A DNA stretch of 64,000 nucleotides, taken from contig NZ_JYMT01000006.1 of the NCBI RefSeq assembly GCF_000938305.1, positions 124,001 to 188,000 of the forward strand, given 5' to 3'. The translations under genes were made by a program, and so were the position numbers. Shown piece by piece: positions 8,552 to 18,617 of the stretch. Within the stretch, counting starts at the first letter, position 1, and each line of letters begins with the position of its first letter. The notes under the pieces were generated by a model. The model saw nothing but the letters and a program-made list of their open reading frames with translations. It was not told the DNA's origin and made no database searches. This stretch comes from Bradyrhizobium sp. LTSP885 (GTDB taxonomy: Bacteria > Pseudomonadota > Alphaproteobacteria > Rhizobiales > Xanthobacteraceae).

Positions 8552-10254
8552 CTTTCCAGGATCGCGTCGGAGATCTTTTCCGCGGCCATGATTGTCGGGA
8601 TATTCGTGTTCGCGCACGGCACGACGGGAAAGATGGACGCGTCGACCACCCGAAGGCCTACCACTCCTCTCACCACGCCGCTTGGGTCCGTGACCGCCAT
8701 CGGATCTTCCGGTGCGCCCATGCGACAAGAACACGAAGCGTGCCAGACCCCCACTGCCGCTTTGCGGATGAAGGCCTCCAAAATTTCATCGTCTGCCATG
8801 GCGTCCTCGAACGTGGGACCATCGACGACGAACCTATCGAGTAGATAACGGCGCAAGCGCTCGGGTCCGTCGAGCAACCCGCTCGCCACCGCCGTGACCA
8901 TCGCGTTCTTCCAGCTCATCTTCGCGATCTGCCTTACTTTTTCCCCGTAACTGGCCGGAAAGGGGTCGCTCGTCGCCGACCTCATCGCGGTGTGGAATTG
9001 CAATCGACCCAGACGGCGGAAGCCCCGCATCATTCGATCGAGATCCCGGTAATCCGAAAGGAGATTGAAGTCGACGACCGGCTCGTCGCGGGGATTCTTC
9101 GAGGCCAACTTGACGGTGCCCGTTTCCGAGTAGGTCTTGTTCACCCAGAAGTTTGTCGTCGCAATCTGTTTGCCGACCGCGTGCCACGCCGTGCGCGAGA
9201 CGAAGATCGCCATCATGTCGTTGAAAGGCGCATCCGGCAGACCGGACGAAAACCTGAGTCCGAGAAGTATTTGCCGGCGTGTCCTGTCGTTGATGCGCGC
9301 GTGCGGTTTGATGAAGGAGCCGATCGCCATCGACGGGTGGTCCATTAGACGACGCCCCACTCCCGGGACGGCGGCAACGACGTCGATACCCAGTTCCTTC
9401 AGATCCCCGCCCGGGCCGATTCCTGCCCGAAGAAGATGTGCGGGGCTATGGATGGCGCCGCAGCTTAGAATCACTTCGTTCGCGGCGAATTCGACGAGAC
9501 GGCCGGCGGTCCTTGCCTTGATCCCCTTGCACCTTACCCCGTCGAAAATGATCTCTTCGACCGTCGTATCGGTGGATATGACCAGATTTTCACGCAGACG
9601 GGTAGCCGGATCGAGGTATCCGACGGCCGTGGAAACCCTCTGCTCGTATGCATTGGAGATGGCTAGCGGAAAGCAGCCCTCCGCGAATTCACCGTTCTGG
9701 TCTTCGAGAAATTCGAAGCCGTCGTGTCTGACCGCCTCCAGCGCCGCGCGGGAATAGCCGTTCCAATCGTCGACGGACACCCTTCGGATCGGAATAGGTC
9801 CGGTCTTTCCGTGTAGCGGACCCGAAAAGTCCATGTCGCGCTCGAGCTTCCTGAAGTACGGCAGCACCGATTCCCATCGCCAACCTTTGGCGCCGCGTTC
9901 TTCCCATTCGTCGTAGTCCGCCGGCGCGCCTCGGTTCGCCAGTTGACCGTTGATCGACGATCCTCCGCCGAGTACTCGCGCCTGTTCATATTTCTTGAGG
10001 GGTCCTCGCGCGGTCCCGGGCTCGTTGTGAGGAACGGCGCCCGTCGTTACGCGTAGATCGGACCAAAGGAACCGCGGGTCCAGGTATCCGCGCCCCGTAT
10101 AGCTGTCGGCGATCGGAGCGGGCACCCCTCCGTGCGGAGTATCCATTCCAGCTTCGCACAACAGAACGCTGTGCCTGCCGTTTGCAGATAACCGATTGGC
10201 GAGAACCGCGCCCGCCGATCCACCGCCCACTATTATGAAATCGAATGAAGCCAC
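8542..10254 (-). CDS. GMC-family FAD oxidoreductase (choline/alcohol dehydrogenase-like), copy 1
   Basis: 570-residue flavoprotein that would oxidise an alcohol to an aldehyde. The N-terminal FAD-binding motif is FDFIIVGGGSAGAVLANRLS. The GMC signature region is RVLGGGSSINGQLANRG near 90-110, and the C-terminal catalytic stretch is HASCSCRMG followed by VVDASIFP and NTNIPTIMAAEK. The start is GTG with GGAG 5 bp upstream. It follows the class I aminotransferase on the same strand with a 64-bp gap and no operator between, so the two are probably one transcript. It could supply an aldehyde to the neighbouring aldehyde dehydrogenases. A second, more distant GMC enzyme lies at 39.5 kb. The exact alcohol is unknown. 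Confidence 0.9.
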   Translation of the reverse strand: MASFDFIIVGGGSAGAVLANRLSANGRHSVLLCEAGMDTPHGGVPAPIADSYTGRGYLDPRFLWSDLRVTTGAVPHNEPGTARGPLKKYEQARVLGGGSSINGQLANRGAPADYDEWEERGAKGWRWESVLPYFRKLERDMDFSGPLHGKTGPIPIRRVSVDDWNGYSRAALEAVRHDGFEFLEDQNGEFAEGCFPLAISNAYEQRVSTAVGYLDPATRLRENLVISTDTTVEEIIFDGVRCKGIKARTAGRLVEFAANEVILSCGAIHSPAHLLRAGIGPGGDLKELGIDVVAAVPGVGRRLMDHPSMAIGSFIKPHARINDRTRRQILLGLRFSSGLPDAPFNDMMAIFVSRTAWHAVGKQIATTNFWVNKTYSETGTVKLASKNPRDEPVVDFNLLSDYRDLDRMMRGFRRLGRLQFHTAMRSATSDPFPASYGEKVRQIAKMSWKNAMVTAVASGLLDGPERLRRYLLDRFVVDGPTFEDAMADDEILEAFIRKAAVGVWHASCSCRMGAPEDPMAVTDPSGVVRGVVGLRVVDASIFPVVPCANTNIPTIMAAEKISDAILESYR

Positions 10255-10318
10255 GATGTCTCCAGCAAACGCCGCTCGGTACCATCTAGGATGCGACGGA
10301 TCGCCACCCGGTCTGCAA

Positions 10319-11536
<1,218 letters not shown>

Positions 11537-11575
11537 TCACCAAGATTGACGTCGTGCGTCGCCTTACTTACACTA

Positions 11576-11595
11576 TTGCATACATTCGTGTACAG
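11576..11595 (-). promoter_or_regulatory. GntR-type operator upstream of the aminotransferase-GMC operon
   Basis: Arms TTGCATAC and GTGTACAG with a 4-bp spacer, 49 bp upstream of the aminotransferase start codon. It is one of two operator copies in the divergent gap between 11527 and 11731. No convincing -35/-10 pair was found on the minus strand. Confidence 0.65.
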
Positions 11596-11682
11596 AAGCA
11601 TTTTGACGGACGTAGCGTGCGGTTTACGTTCAGGAAGCCCGAGCTCCGCGCGGTGGAGGGAGATAACCCCGCGCGTCGGAAG

Positions 11683-11710
11683 TTGCCACTTGTATACCAT
11701 AGTGGACAAT
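11683..11710 (+). promoter_or_regulatory. GntR-type operator and likely promoter of the aldehyde dehydrogenase-GntR operon
   Basis: Operator arms TTGTATAC and GTGGACAA with a 4-bp spacer (11690-11709) lie between a -35 TTGCCA (11683-11688) and a -10 GACAAT (11705-11710) with 16-bp spacing. The gene start codon is 20 bp further on, so the site should block initiation. Confidence 0.65.
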
Positions 11711-11730
11711 AGTTGATGATAGGAGATGTG

Positions 11731-13215
11731 ATGTCAGAGATCCGAAATGCAATCGATCTGACGCGGCGGAATATCGATACGGAGACAAGGCTGCGCCTGC
11801 CGACCCTGAACCCCATCATCGGCGGCAAGGCGGTCGATTGTGCCGAACGCTTCTCCGTCCTTGACAAATACACGCAGAGGACGATCGCTGAAGTCGGCGA
11901 GACATCGGAGATGCATGTCGAAGACGCCGTCGCGGCGGCGCTGACGGCCCTCCGCCGCGGCGCGCCACCTCCCTACGACATGGCGCGAATTCTCGAGCGT
12001 ACGGCAGCGATATTGCTGCGGGAACGGTCGCGGATTATCGACGTGATGATCTCGGAGACGGGCTTCACGGAGGCCGACGCGGAAACCGAGATAGATCGTG
12101 CGGCGATCGTCCTTAAGCTTTGTGCAGAAGAGGCTACGAGAATCGTTGGTGATACCGTGTCGTTCGCGGCAACTCCTGGACAGCATCGAAGGCTGGGATT
12201 CACGCTTCGGTTTCCCGTCGGCGTCGTTTGCGCGATTACGCCCTTCAATTCGCCCCTGTACACGGTTTCGCACAAGGTGGCGCCGGCTCTTGCGGCGGGC
12301 AATCCCGTGATTCTGAAGCCGTCGGAGCTCACCCCGTTGACCGCCGCTTTCCTCTGCGAAGCCCTTCTGGAGGCAGGATTGCCCGATGATTTCATCGCTC
12401 TGCTTCAAGGATCCGGCGATCGGGTCGGCCGCTTCCTCGTCGCCAACAATGACATCGCGTTCTATAGCTTCACCGGCAGCACCAGGGTCGGCCGCCTTAT
12501 CCAGCAAGGCGCGGGACTACGGCGGACCCAGATGGAGCTTGGCAGCATCGCAAGCACTATCGTCTGCGCCGACGCGGACCTTTCTGTTGCGATTCCCAAA
12601 ATAGCCAGCGCTGGCTTCCGGAAAGCCGGTCAGGTCTGCGTGTCGGTGCAACGGCTATACGTGGAACAGCCGATATTCGACGACTTCATGGATATGTTTA
12701 CCGAGGCTGCCCTGAAAATGCCCTTGGGCAACCCTCGCCTTCCAGAGACCCGGGTCGGCCCGATGATCACCTTGGCCGCGGCTGAGCGCGCGGCGGAGTG
12801 GATCGAGGAGGCGAGGCTTGGACAGGCCTTGATCAAGACCGGGGGAGGCCGGAGCGGCGCAATGTTCGAACCCACGATCGTGACAGGCGTGCGTCCCGGA
12901 ATGCGGGTCGTCGACAGCGAGATATTCGCTCCGTGCGTGGTTGTCATGCCGTTCACCAGTTTCGACGACATGATTCTGGATGCGAATAACACGCCTTTCG
13001 GCCTTTCCGCCGGCATATTTACGAACGACCTGTCCAGGACGTTAGAGGCCGGACAAAAGCTGAGGTTCGGCGCAATCCACGTAAACGAGACGTCGAGCGC
13101 GCGCGCCGATGCCATGCCTTTCGGAGGGGTAAAGGACTCCGGTTTCGGCCACGAGGGACCAAAGTACGCCATCAGGGAGCTGACCGAGGAGCGATTGATC
13201 ACCTTCAACAACTAA
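11731..13215 (+). CDS. Aldehyde dehydrogenase, lactaldehyde/phosphonoacetaldehyde dehydrogenase-like (copy 2)
   Basis: 494-residue NAD(P)-dependent aldehyde dehydrogenase, a clear paralogue of the one at 4.1 kb: both have CAITPFNSPL, the LELGS/MELGSIAS base loop, GQVC-S-QRLYVE and an almost identical C-terminus (SSARADAMPFGGVKDSGFG). Catalytic Glu is 269 and Cys is 303. I start it at the ATG at 11731, which has AGGAG 5 bp upstream, not at the TTG 18 bp earlier. It is followed after 67 bp by the second GntR gene with no intervening operator, so regulator and enzyme are probably co-transcribed. Having two such enzymes suggests two different aldehydes or two branches of one pathway. Confidence 0.92.
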   Translation: MSEIRNAIDLTRRNIDTETRLRLPTLNPIIGGKAVDCAERFSVLDKYTQRTIAEVGETSEMHVEDAVAAALTALRRGAPPPYDMARILERTAAILLRERSRIIDVMISETGFTEADAETEIDRAAIVLKLCAEEATRIVGDTVSFAATPGQHRRLGFTLRFPVGVVCAITPFNSPLYTVSHKVAPALAAGNPVILKPSELTPLTAAFLCEALLEAGLPDDFIALLQGSGDRVGRFLVANNDIAFYSFTGSTRVGRLIQQGAGLRRTQMELGSIASTIVCADADLSVAIPKIASAGFRKAGQVCVSVQRLYVEQPIFDDFMDMFTEAALKMPLGNPRLPETRVGPMITLAAAERAAEWIEEARLGQALIKTGGGRSGAMFEPTIVTGVRPGMRVVDSEIFAPCVVVMPFTSFDDMILDANNTPFGLSAGIFTNDLSRTLEAGQKLRFGAIHVNETSSARADAMPFGGVKDSGFGHEGPKYAIRELTEERLITFNN

Positions 13216-13282
13216 GCATGGCCGTTTCGTGGACAAAACCGGCGACGGAGGGTAGACAACCCTATCCGCCGGGTGCCCAGTC

Positions 13283-13981
13283 ATGTCAGCCAAGTCGAAG
13301 CCTCAGACGTCCCGGGCCGCTAGAAGGCCCAAATCCGACAACGGCAACCGTTCGCGTGCCGATTTCGTCTATCAGCACCTGCGCGAAAGCGTTAGGTCGG
13401 GAAGGTACAGCCCCGGGGACAGACTGCGCGAGGCCGATCTGGCCGAACAGTTGGATGTGAGCCGAACACCGATACGGGAAGCCTTGCGGCGTCTGGTATC
13501 GGATGGGCTAGTCGAAGTGGCCTCCTCCCGAGGCGTGATGTTCGTCGAACTTAACAAGCAGCAGGTGCGCGAGCTGTACATCCTGCGCGAGTCCCTGGAG
13601 GGAACGGCGGCAGGACTTGCCGCCATGCACGCCTCGGAGGCCGAGATCGAACTGATGCATGAGCTACTGAAGGAATCCGGCGCGATAAAAGGGAATCCGA
13701 CTAAGATGGCCCAAACAAACCGGAGTTTCCACCGGGCCATACACGATGCCGCTCACAACCGGTACGTTACGCAGGCGATCAACCAGCTCTACGACTCCAT
13801 GGCCTTGCTGCCGGGCACGACCTTCGAATTTCCTGGACGATCGGTGACAGCGCATAAGGAGCATCTCGCGATACTCAAGGCGATAAAGGCCCGGGATTCC
13901 GAGGGCGCAGAGCATCATGCGCGCCTGCACATTCAGGCAGCGGCGCAGATCCGCATGAAGATGATGTTCGCGGTCGACTAG
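13283..13981 (+). CDS. GntR-family transcriptional regulator, FCD subfamily (copy 2)
   Basis: 232 residues. A short basic N-terminal tail is followed by the winged helix (about 25-90) with LAEQLDVSRTPIREALRRL, then the FCD ligand domain with FHRAIHDAAHN, HKEHLAIL and HARLHIQAA providing His and Asp positions for a metal. It is strongly similar to the copy at 7.7 kb, with the recognition helix conserved, so both should bind the same operator. FCD regulators usually bind as dimers and release DNA when they bind a small carboxylate. It is downstream of an aldehyde dehydrogenase whose promoter carries the operator, so it is probably autoregulated. The 3' end faces the decarboxylase operon across a hairpin. 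Confidence 0.92.
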   Translation: MSAKSKPQTSRAARRPKSDNGNRSRADFVYQHLRESVRSGRYSPGDRLREADLAEQLDVSRTPIREALRRLVSDGLVEVASSRGVMFVELNKQQVRELYILRESLEGTAAGLAAMHASEAEIELMHELLKESGAIKGNPTKMAQTNRSFHRAIHDAAHNRYVTQAINQLYDSMALLPGTTFEFPGRSVTAHKEHLAILKAIKARDSEGAEHHARLHIQAAAQIRMKMMFAVD

Positions 13982-13999
13982 GCGGGTACGAAACCCGCC
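13981..13999. terminator. Hairpin between convergent GntR and TPP-decarboxylase genes
   Basis: Perfect 7-bp stem GGCGGGT / ACCCGCC with a 5-nt loop, beginning at the last base of the GntR stop codon, in the 40-bp gap between convergent genes. There is no long T-run on either side, so termination efficiency is uncertain. Confidence 0.45.
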
Positions 14000-14021
14000 C
14001 GTCTTCGACGACCGGCCGCGA

Positions 14022-14633
14022 TCACTTCCCGTCCGGCGGATTGTCTCCCAGAAGCGCGCGACGGAAGATGAGTTTGCGGTCTACTGCATCCCAGCTCCGA
14101 GGATGCCTGCGTGATGGTCCGCCATCGACCTTGACCAGCACGAACACCGGCCCGACACCGCGGAGAGCCCTTGCCGCCTCGCCGAACTGGGACGCATGCC
14201 TTATTTCCATCGCGCATTTGATGCCGCTGCCCTCGGCGATCGCGCGCAGGTCCACGCCCATTCCGGTATGCGTCCGCTGATTGCCCGTCTCGCCGTAAAG
14301 CTCGTTGTCGACGCATAGGATCGCCAGATTCTTCGGAGCGTGGGCGCCGATCGTCGCGAGCGAACCGAGACTCATCAGCACGTCGCCGTCGCCGGCGGCG
14401 ACCAGGACCTGACGGTTCGGTTGCGCGAGAGCGAGCCCGAAACCGGTCATCAGGGCGCCGCCCATGGCGCCTCCGAAGATGAAGGAGTTCGCCGATTCCT
14501 TGGTCAGGTCCGCGATGTCCTGCGCTGTACCGGCCAGGCCGCATACAATGAGGAAGTCCTTGTGGTCGCCGACTATGTGCGGAATCGCTTCGCGACGATC
14601 GAGAACTGCTTCCGGCTTGATTTGCTTGTTCAT
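14022..14633 (-). CDS. TPP-dependent 2-oxoacid decarboxylase, beta (TPP-binding) subunit, ComE-like
   Basis: 203-residue TPP-binding half of a two-subunit decarboxylase resembling sulfopyruvate decarboxylase ComE and phosphonopyruvate decarboxylase. The TPP/Mg motif starts at GDGDVLMSLGSLATI and ends with CVDNELYGETG; the family's G-G-A-M-G entry motif is FIFGGAMGGALMTG. I start at the ATG at 14633, with GAAAG just upstream and 13 bp after the alpha-subunit stop; an earlier in-frame ATG is 30 bp up, inside the alpha gene. It works with the alpha subunit to decarboxylate a 2-oxo acid to an aldehyde. Whether the acid carries sulfonate, phosphonate or carboxylate cannot be read from the sequence. 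Confidence 0.85.
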   Translation of the reverse strand: MNKQIKPEAVLDRREAIPHIVGDHKDFLIVCGLAGTAQDIADLTKESANSFIFGGAMGGALMTGFGLALAQPNRQVLVAAGDGDVLMSLGSLATIGAHAPKNLAILCVDNELYGETGNQRTHTGMGVDLRAIAEGSGIKCAMEIRHASQFGEAARALRGVGPVFVLVKVDGGPSRRHPRSWDAVDRKLIFRRALLGDNPPDGK

Positions 14634-14646
14634 CTTTCGACTCCGC

Positions 14647-15231
14647 TCAAAACGCCTTCGCACCGAGCAAGCGCTGCGAAAGCAATAGCGCGATTGCCAT
14701 GCGCGACTGAAAGGCCATCGTCAGCGCAGCTGACGCGCACGGAACGACGTCGTTGGGTCCGTCGGCTCTCAAACATTTCACGCCCATGGCCTCCAGCGTC
14801 GCCGGAGCGCCCTGCCCCATGGGTACCTGCCATGCATTGCCTTCGCCAAACTCGCCACGCATGGTCACGATGGTCAGGAACGGGAATTGCCCGTTGGATA
14901 TGAGCGAGAGCATGTTCATACAGTTGCCGACTCCGCTGCTCTGCATCAAGAGGACCGATTTTACGCCGCCCAAATGGGCGCCCGCCGCGAGCGCGACGCC
15001 TTCCTGTTCCGTTGTCAGAGTGATCGCCTCGACCGCGGGATCGGCCAGCGAGCGATTGATGAGGGTCTTGTGACCTCCGTCGGGCACGTAGCTGAATATC
15101 TTTACGTTTGACTTCCGCAGCACTTCGTAAAGGTCGTCCTGCCATGCGGTCTGTACGCTCACCTTCGAACTCCGATTGTTATCGCGCAGAGGGGACGTCG
15201 GAGGCGACCTGGATAGGATGGCCTCCGACAT
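14647..15231 (-). CDS. TPP-dependent 2-oxoacid decarboxylase, alpha (PYR) subunit, ComD-like
   Basis: 194-residue pyrimidine-binding half of the two-subunit decarboxylase. The cofactor-activating glutamate is in LTTEQEGVALAAGAHLGG, followed by LMQSSGVGNCMNMLSL and IVTMRGEFGEGNAWQ, which match ComD/phosphonopyruvate decarboxylase N-terminal domains. The product aldehyde would suit the aldehyde dehydrogenases at 4.1 and 11.7 kb, whose branch includes sulfo- and phosphonoacetaldehyde enzymes. The first 25 residues are variable and the true start could be a later GTG. It is first in a two-gene operon with its own operator-promoter; the acetolactate-synthase-like gene upstream belongs to a different transcript. 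Confidence 0.85.
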   Translation of the reverse strand: MSEAILSRSPPTSPLRDNNRSSKVSVQTAWQDDLYEVLRKSNVKIFSYVPDGGHKTLINRSLADPAVEAITLTTEQEGVALAAGAHLGGVKSVLLMQSSGVGNCMNMLSLISNGQFPFLTIVTMRGEFGEGNAWQVPMGQGAPATLEAMGVKCLRADGPNDVVPCASAALTMAFQSRMAIALLLSQRLLGAKAF

Positions 15232-15245
15232 GACCCATTACGACA

Positions 15246-15273
15246 ATTGTATACATTTGGATGCAATATTCAA
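15246..15273 (-). promoter_or_regulatory. GntR-type operator and promoter of the two-subunit decarboxylase operon
   Basis: Operator arms TTGTATAC and GGATGCAA with a 4-bp spacer (15247-15266). On the minus strand a -35 TTGAAT (15273-15268) and a -10 TACAAT (15251-15246) are 16 bp apart, with the operator filling the interval. The start codon is 15 bp below the -10, which implies a very short leader. Confidence 0.75.
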
Positions 15274-15305
15274 GTATGGTGCTAAAGTTTCCGGATTGCT
15301 GTGGC

Positions 15306-16916
15306 TCAGAACTGCGCAAGATACTGCGCGGGATCGATTTTAGCGCCGATCACGAGCGGCACGTCGTCGGTCGGACTGCGCAGTGCGAGCATCTTTTCGA
15401 GTTCCCATTGGGACGAGACGTTCACACCCCGACAACCCATGCTCCCGGCGAGAGACGCGACGTCCGTCGACTCGATCAGTGTACCGAAACTGGGGTATTG
15501 CTTTGCCATCTGCTTGAGTTCGATCCGGTTCAGGCTGTTGTCGCAGAATACGATGACGGTAATCCCCAGCTTCAAGGTGGCGGCAAGCCTCAGCTCGCCC
15601 TGGACCATCGCCAAGCCGCCGTCGCCCGTGAAGCACACGACTTCGCGATCGCGGTGCACCAGTTTCGCCGTGATCGCGGCCGGCAAGGAGTAACCCATGG
15701 AGGAAAGCCCGTTCGTCATCAGCACGCTGCGCGGATGGCGCGCGACCCATCCTTGACCGACCAGTAGCTTGTGCGAACCGACATCGCTGGTCGCTATGGC
15801 ATTATCGCTGCTCGCAGCCATGACGGACTCGACGACATCCGTGGGATTGAGCTTGCCGGCTACGCGCCCTTCAAGATAGCGGTCGCGAAGATGTTTCCGA
15901 TGTTCGGATATTTCCGACGTGCGCCATATTGATTCGGATTCGGCGATTTGCTCGACGATAGCTTGAACGGACTGCCGCACCGGGCCGACGATTTCTATCG
16001 GAGAGAAGTAGATCTGATCCGTATTCGGCGTGCTATCGATATGTATGACGGGCGCGGGAACGTTCCAGGGCTTTATGAGCTCGACCGGATCGAAACCTAT
16101 CGAAAGGATAAGGTCCGCCTTCCTTAGGAACTCCCAAACGACTTCGTTGCAGGCCATGTCGAGAACGCCGGCAAAACTCTCTGCCGTTTCCGTGACCACC
16201 CCCTTCGCCATGGGAGATACGATGATGGGGCACCGCAGCTTTTCGGAAAGGCTCGCTATCGCCTTGCCCGCATCGGCGCGTTGAGCGGAGATGCCGGTCA
16301 CGATGACAGGACGCTTCGCGGACGCTATTTTCTTGAATGGGTCCGTTCGCCCGATCTGCGTGATGACGCTGATCGCTGCCGCGTGCTCGTCGAGAGGCGG
16401 AATGAGTATTTCCGAGTCCGTCGCTTGGGCCCCCACCACGTCCGCCGGCGTCGAGATATGTACGGGGCCCGGGCGTTCGGATACGGCGATTCGCAACGCT
16501 CGCCGCATGATGCCACCGACGGTGTGCGGGGCGATCGACGCCGTCCACTTGGATATCGGGCTGAAGAGGAGATTGTGATCGAGAACTTGGTGGGTGAATA
16601 GTTTTTCGCGCTTTGTCTCGATCTGACCGGAGAGCGCTATCATCGGCACGCGGTCAAGAAATGCATTGGCGACAGCGTTGACGAGGTTCGAGGATCCGGG
16701 TCCGAGAGTGGAAAGGCACACTCCGGGGCGGCCCGTCAACTGTCCGTATGCCTCGGCCATGAGACCTGCCGTTCCCTCGCGCGTAGCGAGCACGAACTTC
16801 ATCTGCTCTTTTCGTGCGGCCTCCAGAAACTCGACGCTCGGATCACCCGGATAGCCGAAGATATGGTCTATGCCCGCGCCCTTCAGGTAGGAGACGATGA
16901 CTTCTGAGCAATTCAT
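15306..16916 (-). CDS. Acetolactate synthase-like TPP-dependent enzyme
   Basis: 536-residue single-chain TPP enzyme with the three domains of the acetolactate synthase/benzoylformate decarboxylase superfamily. The PYR domain has the activating Glu in ATREGTAGLMAEAYG, a central nucleotide-like domain follows, and the PP domain has GDGGLAMVQGELRLA ending in FCDNSLN. It is not a standard IlvB, being alone without a regulatory subunit. It lacks the typical sulfoacetaldehyde acetyltransferase TPP motif. The start at 16916 has GGAG 9 bp before it; an ATG 24 bp further up is also possible. It is third in an operon after the hydantoinase pair (88-bp gap), so it may act on a 2-oxo acid released by that pathway. 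The substrate is unknown. Confidence 0.82.
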   Translation of the reverse strand: MNCSEVIVSYLKGAGIDHIFGYPGDPSVEFLEAARKEQMKFVLATREGTAGLMAEAYGQLTGRPGVCLSTLGPGSSNLVNAVANAFLDRVPMIALSGQIETKREKLFTHQVLDHNLLFSPISKWTASIAPHTVGGIMRRALRIAVSERPGPVHISTPADVVGAQATDSEILIPPLDEHAAAISVITQIGRTDPFKKIASAKRPVIVTGISAQRADAGKAIASLSEKLRCPIIVSPMAKGVVTETAESFAGVLDMACNEVVWEFLRKADLILSIGFDPVELIKPWNVPAPVIHIDSTPNTDQIYFSPIEIVGPVRQSVQAIVEQIAESESIWRTSEISEHRKHLRDRYLEGRVAGKLNPTDVVESVMAASSDNAIATSDVGSHKLLVGQGWVARHPRSVLMTNGLSSMGYSLPAAITAKLVHRDREVVCFTGDGGLAMVQGELRLAATLKLGITVIVFCDNSLNRIELKQMAKQYPSFGTLIESTDVASLAGSMGCRGVNVSSQWELEKMLALRSPTDDVPLVIGAKIDPAQYLAQF

Positions 16917-17004
16917 ACAAGGAAACTCCGGCATCGGCACGATTTCGTCCCACAGGGATTCCGATCTGGTTCCCCCGGGTATCTAGGCGGCAGCGGGCCG
17001 CCCA

Positions 17005-18609
17005 TCACTCCACGTAACCCAACTCGCGATCGATCTCGTTTTGAGCCTTCGTTCGCGTCGCGGATGAATTGTAGCCGCCGCCCCCTGGCGTTCTCATCAG
17101 GATTCGGTCACCAGTCTTGAGGATGTGCTGGACGCGGTTGTTTACGAGTTTGTCGTTGATCCAGACCTCTCCGAGCCCGCCCGGATTTCCGCCACCTAAG
17201 CCGGGTGCGGGGATGCGGGTTCGTTCGGTCATGAAGACGGCCTGAATATCTGTCGCTGACGTGCTTTCGAGCAGAATGTCCTGACCGAGACCTCCACGGA
17301 ACTCGCCGGCTCCTCCGGAGTTCGCGCGAAGACGCTTGTAGTGGATGAACAATGGATCGTTGTGTTCGGACACCTCTACCGGCGTCGACGAGATGTTGCT
17401 CGGCCACGAAAGACAACTCACACCGTCCCCACTCGCACGGCCGCCGGTACCCCCGTTGAAGAAAAGCACGTTCGCGTATGGCTTTCCGTCAGTCCTGACG
17501 CCGGAAAGCGTAAGGATCCAAAGCGGAGAACCGGGTGCGGCCATCACTCTGTCCGGGATGATCTGGTGCAGTGCGCCGAATACCAGCACGGGCACGTAGT
17601 GTCCGGTGGCAGCCCTCGCTCCCACCGCAACCGGGAAGACCGGGTTCAGGACCGATCCTTCAGGCGCCCTCACCTTGACGGCGCGTAGGATACCTTCATT
17701 GTTCGGCAGATTGGGCAGTAGCGAGCATTTCAGCGCATAGATGCTCATGGCGAACGTGTACGCATAGACGCAATTGATCGCCCGCGGCTGTTGCGGCGAA
17801 GTCCCTGCATAGTCGAGTTCGAGTTCGCCTCCTTCGATCGTCAGCGCAAGCTTAAAGGAAAGCGGACTCTCGACACCATCCGTCGTGATTTCGTACCGGT
17901 AGATCCCGTCGGGAAGTGCTTCGATCGCCTCACGCATCGCCCGCTCGGATCGACTGAACAGTTCGGCGGCCAGGCCCCGCAGGTCCGTTAGATCGTGTTC
18001 GCGCATCATGCCGAGGATGCGCTTTTCGATCAGATCGATGGCTCCGACCTGAGCCCAGACGTCGCCGGTTGTCTGATCTGGCGTGCGGACGTTCTCCCGG
18101 AGCAGTTCGATCAGAGTGTCGTCTGGTTTTCCCGCGCTGATGAACCGCATGAGAGGGATGTGGAAACCTTCTTCGAACACTTCGCGCGGCTCGATCGATC
18201 GAATACGGCCGCCGATGTCGGGAACGTGCGACGTCGTAGCGGCGAACGCAACGAGCACTCCGTTGCGAAAGATCGGCTTCACGAGGGAGATATCGTTGAG
18301 GTGGCCCGTTCCCTTCCAGGGATCGTTGGTCACGAAGACATCGCCTGGCTGCATTTTTTCGGCGCCGAACTTGGCGAGAAAGTGCTTCACCGTAGCCGGT
18401 AACGTGCCGATGAAAGACGGAATGCTTCCGGTGTTTTGCGCAAGGGAATTGCCACACTCGTCCGTAAGCACGCACGCGAAGTCGTTGGCTTCGTTGGACA
18501 GCGTGGAAAACGACGTTCGGACGATGACCTTCGCGGCTTCGTCGACTGCGGAGATGATGCGAGTCCAGAGGACTTCTATGGCGACGGCGTTCAGTTCCTT
18601 GGTACCCAT
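17005..18609 (-). CDS. hyuB: Hydantoinase/oxoprolinase B-type subunit
   Basis: 534-residue HyuB-family protein (N-methylhydantoinase B / acetophenone carboxylase / oxoprolinase C-terminal half). It begins with DAVAIEVLW-like text and has FVTNDPWKGTGHLNDISL near 90-110 and GAGEFRGGLGQDI near 425, hallmarks of the family. It forms an ATP-dependent complex with HyuA that opens cyclic amides such as hydantoins or 5-oxoproline, or carboxylates ketones. The ATG has GAGG 6 bp upstream and follows the hyuA stop by 8 bp, so the two are translated together. The TPP enzyme downstream suggests the opened product is a precursor of a 2-oxo acid, but this is inference. Confidence 0.9.
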   Translation of the reverse strand: MGTKELNAVAIEVLWTRIISAVDEAAKVIVRTSFSTLSNEANDFACVLTDECGNSLAQNTGSIPSFIGTLPATVKHFLAKFGAEKMQPGDVFVTNDPWKGTGHLNDISLVKPIFRNGVLVAFAATTSHVPDIGGRIRSIEPREVFEEGFHIPLMRFISAGKPDDTLIELLRENVRTPDQTTGDVWAQVGAIDLIEKRILGMMREHDLTDLRGLAAELFSRSERAMREAIEALPDGIYRYEITTDGVESPLSFKLALTIEGGELELDYAGTSPQQPRAINCVYAYTFAMSIYALKCSLLPNLPNNEGILRAVKVRAPEGSVLNPVFPVAVGARAATGHYVPVLVFGALHQIIPDRVMAAPGSPLWILTLSGVRTDGKPYANVLFFNGGTGGRASGDGVSCLSWPSNISSTPVEVSEHNDPLFIHYKRLRANSGGAGEFRGGLGQDILLESTSATDIQAVFMTERTRIPAPGLGGGNPGGLGEVWINDKLVNNRVQHILKTGDRILMRTPGGGGYNSSATRTKAQNEIDRELGYVE

Positions 18610-18617
18610 GGCGCGCC

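Noticed and set aside
15306..16916. Sulfoacetaldehyde acetyltransferase (Xsc) as identity of the large TPP enzyme
   Set aside because: Considered because of the ComDE-like neighbours, but it has the general acetolactate-synthase pattern and no phosphotransacetylase gene is nearby.
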